Notes under the pieces: generated by a model
Database searches by the model: none
The model's input: only the letters and a program-made list of their open reading frames with translations
Told to the model about the DNA's origin: nothing
Shown here: one piece after another, positions 58,338 to 64,000 of the stretch
Numbering within the stretch: position 1 is the first letter of the stretch
Layout: the number at the start of each line of letters is the position of its first letter
Assembly: GCF_020526085.1 (NCBI RefSeq)
Contig: NZ_CP084874.1
Span: 248,001 to 312,000 of the forward strand
Direction: 5' to 3'
From: Klebsiella africana
GTDB lineage: Bacteria; Pseudomonadota; Gammaproteobacteria; Enterobacterales; Enterobacteriaceae
Length of the DNA: 64,000 nucleotides
Made by a program: the position numbers and the translations under genes

Positions 58338-58717
58338 TGGGCTTTTTCTGGGCATTACTCAGCGTCGGCCTCGTCAGCGCCGCGCAGTTGCTGCTGCGCA
58401 GCGCCATGGTGGCCTTGCCGCCGCTGACCGATATTGTGGCATTTCTCCAGCATCTGCTGCATTTCCAGCCCGGGACTTTCGGCCTGTTTTTCGGCCTGCT
58501 GGGCTACCTGCTGTCGATGGTCTGCTGGTACTTTGCCCTCCATCGCCTGCCGCTGTCGAAAGCGTATGCCCTGCTGAGCCTGAGCTATATCCTCGTGTGG
58601 GCCGCCGCCATCTGGCTGCCCGGCTGGCATGAGCCATTCTACTGGCAATCGCTGCTGGGCGTGGCGATCATCGTCGTCGGCGTATTGACCATCTTCTGGC
58701 CGGTGAAACGCCGCTAG
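58337..58717 (+). CDS. arnF: Undecaprenyl-P-L-Ara4N flippase subunit ArnF
   Basis: ArnF is the partner of ArnE, 126 residues, SMR-like with four transmembrane helices (GFFWALLSVGLVSAAQLLLR at the start, IVVGVLTIFWPVKRR at the end). Its start shares one base with the arnE stop. It is the last gene of the operon. Its 3' end overlaps the 3' end of yhhT by 4 bases, so no terminator separates these convergent genes. Confidence 0.95.
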   Translation: MGFFWALLSVGLVSAAQLLLRSAMVALPPLTDIVAFLQHLLHFQPGTFGLFFGLLGYLLSMVCWYFALHRLPLSKAYALLSLSYILVWAAAIWLPGWHEPFYWQSLLGVAIIVVGVLTIFWPVKRR

Positions 58718-59763
58718 CCGGGGAGCCGGCTTTTGGGACGGCCCGGGCCGAGCAGGATCGCCAGCTTGCTGCCCCCGACGGTGGTTTCCATCCAGATTTT
58801 ACAGACGCTGGTTAACGGCACCGAGAGCAGCATTCCCACCGGCCCCAGCAGCCAGCCCCAGACCAACAACGACAGGAACACCACCAGGGTCGACATCCCC
58901 AGCCGGTGGCCCATCATGCGCGGCTCCACCATGTTGCCCAGCACCATATGCACCACCAGAAACAGCGCTCCTACCAACAGGCACTCATAGATGCCGCTGA
59001 ACAGCAGCGCCTGCAGCATGGGGGGGATAGCGGAGATGGCGGAGCCAATGTTCGGCACATAGTTCAGCAAAAACGCCAGCACCCCCCACATCAGGGCGAA
59101 CTGTACCCCCATCGCCAGCAGCCCCAGCCAGACAATCAGCCCGGTCCACAGGCTAATCAGCGTCTTCAGCGCCAGATAATGGGTGACGCCTTTCAGCGCC
59201 CGGTGCAATCCGGCGATATGCAGGCGCGGGTTATTGAGGGCAAAACGCAGTTTGTAGGGCAGGTGGCGAACCTCAAACAGCATAAAGATCACCGTCATCA
59301 CCAGCAGCACGATGCTGGCCATCGCCCCGGAAAGCTGGGTCATCAGCGTCGTGGCCCAGGTCATCAGCCGTTCTGAATCCATGCGTCGCAGCATGCGCTC
59401 CGGATTGATATGCAGATTGAGAAAGGGGAGATACTCCTGGAGCTGGAGGATCTTGCGCGTCAGGGCGCGGTTGAAATCGGGCAGCATGGCGACAAAGTCA
59501 TTGAGCGACGCCGCCAGCACGCCAAGTAGCGCGGTAAGCATCACCAGCATCGCCGTCACCACCAGGGTTATAGCGAACGGGCGGCGCACGCCGCGGCGAA
59601 TGCACCAGGTCACCAGCGGGTTGAGGACAATAGCGAAAAACAGCGCCAGTAGCAGCTGCACCAGGATATCGGCGGCGGCGTGGATCCCGGCGAGGATAAT
59701 CACCAGCGCCGCCAGCTTAAGTAAAATATGAAGCCCGGCTTTATCAGCCTGCGGAGGGGACAT
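58714..59763 (-). CDS. yhhT: AI-2E family transporter YhhT (PerM/TqsA-like)
   Basis: The ATG at 59761-59763 gives 349 residues, the usual length, starting SPPQADKAGLHILLKLAALVIILAG. Family motifs are FFAIVLNPLVTWCIRRGVRRPFA and the C-terminal FLLNYVPNIGSAISAIPPMLQALL and GPVGMLLSVPLTSVCKIW. A longer frame reaching 59943 includes no homologous sequence and overlaps the start of yhhS. The family includes autoinducer-2 exporter TqsA and other permeases; a specific substrate cannot be read. Confidence 0.92.
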   Translation of the reverse strand: MSPPQADKAGLHILLKLAALVIILAGIHAAADILVQLLLALFFAIVLNPLVTWCIRRGVRRPFAITLVVTAMLVMLTALLGVLAASLNDFVAMLPDFNRALTRKILQLQEYLPFLNLHINPERMLRRMDSERLMTWATTLMTQLSGAMASIVLLVMTVIFMLFEVRHLPYKLRFALNNPRLHIAGLHRALKGVTHYLALKTLISLWTGLIVWLGLLAMGVQFALMWGVLAFLLNYVPNIGSAISAIPPMLQALLFSGIYECLLVGALFLVVHMVLGNMVEPRMMGHRLGMSTLVVFLSLLVWGWLLGPVGMLLSVPLTSVCKIWMETTVGGSKLAILLGPGRPKSRLPG

Positions 59764-59896
59764 AGGTATTCCTTTTATGAGTCGTGCCAGATAAGTGTAG
59801 CGGTTCGCCGACTGCCAATATTCCGAAAGGAGGGCTGCTTTTACGCCGACAGCGTGGTAATAGTGAAAGCTGGTTGTTGAAATCTGGTGGAACCTG

Positions 59897-61117
59897 ATGC
59901 CCGAACCCGTCGCCGAACCGGCGCTCAATGGACTGCGCCTCAATCTGCGGATTGTCTCTGTCGTTATCTTTAACTTTGCCAGCTACCTCACCATCGGCCT
60001 GCCGCTGGCGGTGCTGCCCGGCTATGTTCATGATGTCATGGGCTTTAGCGCTTTCTGGGCCGGGCTGGTGATTAGCCTGCAATATTTCGCCACGCTGCTC
60101 AGCCGCCCGCATGCCGGGCGCTATGCCGACCTGTTGGGACCGAAAAAGATTGTCGTCTTCGGCCTCTGTGGCTGCCTTTTGAGCGGCCTGAGCTATCTGC
60201 TGGCCGCCTGGGGCAGCGGCTGGCCACTGATTAGCCTGCTGCTGTTATGCCTCGGACGGGTGATCCTCGGTATCGGCCAGAGCTTTGCCGGCACCGGGTC
60301 GACGCTGTGGGGCGTTGGTGTGGTCGGTTCACTGCATATCGGGCGGGTGATCTCGTGGAACGGGATTGTGACCTATGGGGCGATGGCGATGGGGGCGCCG
60401 CTCGGCGTGCTCTGTTACTCACGGATTGGCCTCAGCGGCCTGGCGGTGGTCATTATGGCGGTGGCCCTGGTGGCTATCCTCTGTGCGCTGCCGCGCGCGG
60501 CAGTGAAGGCCGCCAAAGGGAAAGCGATGTCGTTTCGCGCGGTGCTCGGCCGCGTCTGGCCCTACGGCATGGCGCTGGCGTTGGCCTCCGCCGGCTTCGG
60601 GGTGATCGCCACCTTTATCACGCTGTTTTATGATGCCAAAGGCTGGGACGGCGCGGCTTTCGCGCTGACGTTATTCAGCTGCGCGTTCGTTGGCACGCGG
60701 CTGGTGTTTCCCAACGGCATTAACCGCCTCGGCGGGCTGAACGTGGCGATGCTCTGCTTTAGCGTGGAGATTATCGGTCTGCTGCTGGTTGGCATTGCCG
60801 ATACGCCGCTGCTGGCGAAAATCGGTACCTTCCTTACCGGAGCTGGGTTTTCGCTGGTCTTCCCGGCGCTGGGCGTGGTGGCGGTCAAAGCGGTGCCGCA
60901 GCACAATCAGGGGGCGGCGCTGGCGACCTATACCGTGTTTATGGACCTGTCGTTGGGCGTCACCGGACCGCTGGCCGGATTGCTGATGGCGTGGATCGGG
61001 ATCTCGATGATTTATCTCGCCGCGGCGGGGCTGGTGATGGCGGCGCTGCTGTTGGGCTGGCGGCTAAAAAAACGGCCCCCGGTTAGCGAACCGGAGGCCA
61101 TCGCACCAGGCCAGTAA
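59897..61117 (+). CDS. yhhS: MFS transporter YhhS
   Basis: The protein is 406 residues with 12 transmembrane helices and the MFS loop motif AGRYADLLGPKKIVV. It resembles the YhhS/arabinose-efflux-type MFS (AsnSYLTIGLPLAVLPGYVHDVMG near the N-terminus), and E. coli YhhS is an uncharacterised arabinose/glyphosate-type exporter. It is divergent from yhhT by about 130 bases and ends one base before the dcrB stop on the other strand. Its last codons form the left half of the dcrB terminator. Confidence 0.93.
   Translation: MPEPVAEPALNGLRLNLRIVSVVIFNFASYLTIGLPLAVLPGYVHDVMGFSAFWAGLVISLQYFATLLSRPHAGRYADLLGPKKIVVFGLCGCLLSGLSYLLAAWGSGWPLISLLLLCLGRVILGIGQSFAGTGSTLWGVGVVGSLHIGRVISWNGIVTYGAMAMGAPLGVLCYSRIGLSGLAVVIMAVALVAILCALPRAAVKAAKGKAMSFRAVLGRVWPYGMALALASAGFGVIATFITLFYDAKGWDGAAFALTLFSCAFVGTRLVFPNGINRLGGLNVAMLCFSVEIIGLLLVGIADTPLLAKIGTFLTGAGFSLVFPALGVVAVKAVPQHNQGAALATYTVFMDLSLGVTGPLAGLLMAWIGISMIYLAAAGLVMAALLLGWRLKKRPPVSEPEAIAPGQ
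61065..61099 (-). terminator. dcrB terminator embedded in the yhhS coding end
   Basis: On the minus strand GGCCTCCGGTT (61089-61099) pairs with AACCGGGGGCC (61074-61084), 10 of 11 bp with a 4-base loop, followed by seven T residues (61066-61072). It lies 19 bases past the dcrB stop and wholly inside yhhS. Confidence 0.78.
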
Positions 61118-61675
61118 TTACTGGATGGTGAGGGTGTTGATGATGCTTTCCGCTTCGGTCTGCGCCTGCTGCTGGTTGTCCGCCGGCAGGGTAACCTGCA
61201 GGGTCAGCAGTTTGTCATCCACTTTGCCAAGCAGTACGGAAGACCAGGCGGTCTGCCCCTTGGCAGAGATGATGCTGTCCAGCTGCTGCAGGGTATGGCC
61301 TTTAATCTCCAGTGGTTTATTGCTCACCACCTGCAGCTGCGGGTCGCGGCTGCGCTGCTGATCTTCCAGGCGTTTCGCCAGCACTGCCAGATCTTCATTG
61401 GTGCTGTCACCGACGATGACGATGACCGCTTTCTGGCCGGTAGCGTCAGAGTAGACGTGCATATTGTTCGCCTGGGTACCCAGTTTGCCGCTCTGGTCGG
61501 CCATGCCCGCAGGCAGGGTGAAGCTCAGCTTGCCATCCAGCAGGCTGATTGCCTGGCCGCTGGCATTGCTCTCCGCTGCTGCGCCAACGGTTGGCGCTTT
61601 TGAATCGCTGTTATCGCAGGCGGCAAGCCCCATCACCAGCAGGCCAATACCGACATATTTAACCAAATTGCGCAT
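61118..61675 (-). CDS. dcrB: Periplasmic lipoprotein DcrB
   Basis: DcrB is a small periplasmic lipoprotein required for phage C1/C6 adsorption in E. coli and linked with envelope lipoprotein maturation. The ATG at 61673-61675 ([22 protein letters not shown]) gives 185 residues with lipobox LAAC (Cys20). An ATG two codons upstream is also in frame. The conserved [19 protein letters not shown] and [18 protein letters not shown] segments match E. coli DcrB. Confidence 0.94.
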   Translation of the reverse strand: MRNLVKYVGIGLLVMGLAACDNSDSKAPTVGAAAESNASGQAISLLDGKLSFTLPAGMADQSGKLGTQANNMHVYSDATGQKAVIVIVGDSTNEDLAVLAKRLEDQQRSRDPQLQVVSNKPLEIKGHTLQQLDSIISAKGQTAWSSVLLGKVDDKLLTLQVTLPADNQQQAQTEAESIINTLTIQ

Positions 61676-61748
61676 TGACATCTTCCTTTCGATAAACGGC
61701 CACTAATGGCTCATCCGGCTATCTTAACACATCAGCCCGCGAGTACCT

Positions 61749-62414
61749 TTAACTCGGCTGTAATGCCGACAAATCAGATTTATCCGCCAGTCTTTTCAAC
61801 AGCATATTTAACAGCACGCCATACATCGGCAGGAAGAAAATAATGCTGATAAGCACTTTAAAGCTGTAGTCGACGAGGGCGATTTCCCCCCAGTGGGCGG
61901 CCATAAACGGGTCCGGGCTGCGCCAGAAAGCGATAAAGAAGAACGCTACGGTATCGCTGATGTTGCCGAACAGCGTCGAGGCGGTGGGGGCCAGCCACCA
62001 GCGGCGGCTCTGCCGCAGACGGTTGAAGACATGAACGTCAAGGATCTGCCCCAGCGCATAGGCCATAAAGCTGGCGACGGCGATGCGCGCGACGAAGAGA
62101 TTAAAGGTGCCCAGCGCGGCAAAGCCCTGCCATTCGCCCATGTAGAACAGCGCGGAGATGCCATAAGAGATGGCCAGCGCCGGGACCATCACCGCGAAAA
62201 TGATGCGTCGCGCCAGCGGGGCGCCAAAAATGCGCACCGTCAGGTCGGTGGCGAGAAAGATAAACGGAAAACTAAACGCGCCCCAGGTGGTATGGAAACC
62301 AAAAATGGAGATCGGCAGTTGAACCAGATAGTTGCTGGAGGTGATCACCAGCAGATGAAATAGCGAAAGCCAGACGAGCGCTTTTTTGCGCTGTACGGTA
62401 GAAAACGGATTCAT
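61749..62414 (-). CDS. yhhQ: Queuosine precursor transporter YhhQ (preQ0/preQ1)
   Basis: YhhQ/QPTR imports the queuosine precursors preQ0/preQ1. The 221-residue protein has about six transmembrane helices: SSNYLVQLPISIFGFHTTWGAFSFPFIFLATDLTVRIFG at the start is the family signature, with the conserved DTVAFFFIAFW and MYGVLLNMLL near the end. It is upstream of dcrB on the same strand and divergent from tusA. Confidence 0.93.
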   Translation of the reverse strand: MNPFSTVQRKKALVWLSLFHLLVITSSNYLVQLPISIFGFHTTWGAFSFPFIFLATDLTVRIFGAPLARRIIFAVMVPALAISYGISALFYMGEWQGFAALGTFNLFVARIAVASFMAYALGQILDVHVFNRLRQSRRWWLAPTASTLFGNISDTVAFFFIAFWRSPDPFMAAHWGEIALVDYSFKVLISIIFFLPMYGVLLNMLLKRLADKSDLSALQPS

Positions 62415-62564
62415 ATTGTGACCTTTTTATGCCCGTCATGCTTCAGATGAATGAGCAATCGGCAGCGGAACGTTGGGGTGAGGGAACCCAATAAAAAACG
62501 GCTGCATAATACTGCGTTACCGGCGTAATGCAATGGTTGTTTTTCGCGCAAACGTTAACCTGGC

Positions 62565-62592
62565 TTGCGTGCTGGCAAAGTGGGGGTAAACT
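62565..62592 (+). promoter_or_regulatory. Candidate tusA promoter
   Basis: TTGCGT (62565-62570) and TAAACT (62587-62592) have a 16-base spacer and lie 29 bases before the tusA ATG. The 206-base yhhQ-tusA gap also has TGCGTTAC-cggc-GTAATGCA near 62515-62534, a near-perfect palindrome. Confidence 0.5.
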
Positions 62593-62620
62593 AGGGCCGT
62601 TTTGTTGATGTGAGACTAAA

Positions 62621-62866
62621 ATGAGCGAACTTTTCTCCACTCCTGACCACACCCTGGATGCCCTGGGGCTCCGTTGCCCAGAGCCGGTCATGATGGTGCG
62701 TAAAACCGTGCGGACGATGCCGGTCGGCGAGACGCTGCTGATTATTGCTGACGATCCGGCCACCACCCGCGATATCCCGGGATTCTGTCGCTTTATGGAG
62801 CATGAGCTGGTGGCCCAGGAAACTGAAGCCTTGCCGTACCGCTATCTGATCCGCAAAAGCCACTGA
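62621..62866 (+). CDS. tusA: Sulfurtransferase TusA (SirA-like)
   Basis: TusA carries persulfide sulfur from IscS to TusBCD for tRNA 2-thiouridine synthesis. The product is 81 residues with catalytic Cys19 in the [19 protein letters not shown] motif (CPxP). Length and sequence match E. coli TusA. It neighbours zntA (convergent, separated by a tandem REP element). Confidence 0.96.
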   Translation: MSELFSTPDHTLDALGLRCPEPVMMVRKTVRTMPVGETLLIIADDPATTRDIPGFCRFMEHELVAQETEALPYRYLIRKSH

Positions 62867-62872
62867 ACCTTT

Positions 62873-63046
62873 CCCGGATAGCGGCGCGTAGCGCCTTATC
62901 CGGGCTACCGAATGTTACGAAATCGTAGCCCTGCTAAGCGCAGCGCGAGCAGGGAATGCCCCGGATGGCGGCGCGTTGCGCCTTATCCGGGCTACCGAAT
63001 GTTACGAAACCGTAGCCCTGCTAAGCGCAGCGCGAGCAGGGAAGAC
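62873..63046. repeat. Tandem REP/BIME element between tusA and zntA
   Basis: Two 87-base units start at 62873 and 62960 and are nearly identical. Each has a hairpin (CCCGGATA/G... with TTATCCGGG), then CTACCGAATGTTACGAAA, then a second hairpin (CCCTGCTAAGCG with CGCGAGCAGGG). The first hairpin matches the one at 35963. The element lies in the convergent tusA-zntA gap, where it may stabilise RNA 3' ends or bind gyrase as BIMEs do. Confidence 0.92.
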
Positions 63047-63056
63047 GGAGTCTATG

Positions 63057-64000
63057 CTACAACTTCTTACGCAATAACCGCAGCGCGTTAGCCGTTACCA
63101 GCACCGTGGCGCCGGTATCCGCCAGCACCGCCAGCCATAACCCGGTCAGGCCAAGCAGGGTGGTGACGAGGAAAATCCCCTTCAGCCCTAAGGCAATCGC
63201 GATGTTCTGGCGGATATTGGCGTGGGTGGCGCGCGCCAGGGAAATCATCTGCGCCAGGCCAGTCAGACGGTTATGGGTCAGCGCGGCGTCCGCCGTCTCC
63301 AGCGCCACGTCGGTGCCGCTGCCCATGGCGATGCCGATGGTGGCCGCTTTCATCGCCGGGGCGTCGTTGATGCCGTCGCCGACCATCGCCAGCGGCGCAT
63401 CGGCATTCAGCGCCATGACGGCTTTCACTTTGTCTGCCGGCAGCAGACCAGCGCGGAATTCCAGCCCCAGTTCGCTGGCGATGGCCGCCGCAGCGCGCGG
63501 GTTATCCCCGGTAAGGATCACCCCCTGAACGCCCAGCTGATGCAAGGCATCCACTGCCTGACGCGCGTCGTCGCGCAGGGTGTCGCGCAGCGCCAGAATG
63601 CCGAACAGCGTCTCGCCGCGCCTCACCAGCACTACCGTTTGCCCGGCGCTCTCCAGTTGCTGGATCTGTGCCTCATGCTCTGCCGGAGCGGCTTTGCTGG
63701 CGGCGCAGATCAGGATGCGGCTGCCGTTGACTTCGGCTTCGATACCAGAGCCCGCCAGCGCCCGCTGGCCGCTGGCCTGCGGAATGCTCAGCTGACGCCG
63801 CTGCGCTTCACGGACGATGGCCTGCGCCAGCGGGTGGCTGGAGCCTTGCTCCACCGCCGCCGCCAGCGCCAGCAGCGCATTGTCGTCAACTTCGGCCGTG
63901 GCAATAACCGAAGTCACCTGCGGCTGGCCGACGGTCAGGGTGCCGGTTTTATCGAACGCCACCTGGCGCACCTGGCCCAGCTGTTCCAGCGCCGCGCCGC
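63057..64000 (-). CDS. zntA: Zn2+/Cd2+/Pb2+-exporting P-type ATPase ZntA, C-terminal part (cut by window edge)
   Basis: ZntA exports Zn2+, Cd2+ and Pb2+ from the cytoplasm. The frame is open to the right edge; the codons before 63971 (GAALEQLGQ) continue the protein, so the GTG there is not the start. About 314 of some 730 residues are in view. The phosphorylation motif DKTGTLT, ILTGDN, MVGDGINDAPAMKAATIGIAMG and the C-terminal transmembrane segment with the conserved Asp (LADTGATVLV) are present. The N-terminal metal-binding domain and CPC membrane motif are outside the window. Confidence 0.96.
   Translation of the reverse strand, partial: GAALEQLGQVRQVAFDKTGTLTVGQPQVTSVIATAEVDDNALLALAAAVEQGSSHPLAQAIVREAQRRQLSIPQASGQRALAGSGIEAEVNGSRILICAASKAAPAEHEAQIQQLESAGQTVVLVRRGETLFGILALRDTLRDDARQAVDALHQLGVQGVILTGDNPRAAAAIASELGLEFRAGLLPADKVKAVMALNADAPLAMVGDGINDAPAMKAATIGIAMGSGTDVALETADAALTHNRLTGLAQMISLARATHANIRQNIAIALGLKGIFLVTTLLGLTGLWLAVLADTGATVLVTANALRLLRKKL

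Noticed and set aside
62873..63046. CRISPR array
   Set aside because: Only two units, with no spacers between them; each unit is a REP-type palindrome pair.

Overview
The window is about 58% GC, densely coded chromosomal DNA from an enterobacterium. Protein identity and gene order fit the Klebsiella pneumoniae complex best. The backbone is collinear with the Escherichia coli segment from bcs to zntA, but several E. coli blocks are absent (pdeH, yhjAB, the gad/hde acid-fitness and ars region, acpT). Other blocks sit in their place (an SDR/GNAT pair, an iron alcohol dehydrogenase plus GST, mgtE-hicAB, padC with its LysR regulator, and the arn operon). I see no phage, IS element, tRNA, rRNA or CRISPR array. 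The species assignment is inference from recognised proteins and synteny.

Layout. 1-11.6 kb: cellulose locus, with bcsE (cut by the left edge, minus strand) divergent from bcsRQABZC; every cellulose gene in view is open and bcsQ lacks the K-12 stop. 11.8-23.9 kb: pdeK/hmsP, dctA, yhjJ, kdgK, yhjG, yhjE, yhjD and yhjC. 24-29.2 kb: accessory metabolism (SDR, GNAT, treF, Fe-ADH, GST). 29.2-42 kb: core genes gor, rlmJ, a PAP2 phosphatase, prlC-rsmJ, dtpB, uspA/uspB, pitA and yhiN. 42-44 kb: an mgtE magnesium transporter behind an M-box-type riboswitch, then a hicAB toxin-antitoxin pair. 44-49.4 kb: nikABCDE-nikR with a NikR palindrome and a FNR-like site. 49.5-51 kb: a LysR regulator divergent from padC. 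51-58.7 kb: arnBCADTEF for L-Ara4N modification of lipid A, preceded by a PhoP-like box and a PmrA-like box. 58.7-64 kb: yhhT, yhhS, dcrB, yhhQ, tusA, a tandem REP element and the 3' half of zntA.

Shared themes. Cellulose synthesis and c-di-GMP turnover (BcsE, the BcsA PilZ domain, PdeK) are adjacent. Metal homeostasis recurs (MgtE, NikABCDE/NikR, PitA, ZntA). Envelope defence is supplied by the Arn pathway. Aromatic and carbohydrate catabolism is represented by PadC, KdgK, DctA and TreF. Most intergenic regions carry a recognisable control element: a KdgR box, a sigma-32-type promoter, an Mg2+ riboswitch, Hic operator repeats, a NikR operator, a LysR-type inverted repeat and PhoP/PmrA boxes.

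No wholly undescribed multi-gene system is evident. The items most worth a second look are the M-box riboswitch with a possible Shine-Dalgarno-sequestering platform, the HicA variant lacking the usual histidine motif, the padC/LysR operator, the dual-box arn promoter, and a dcrB terminator encoded inside yhhS.
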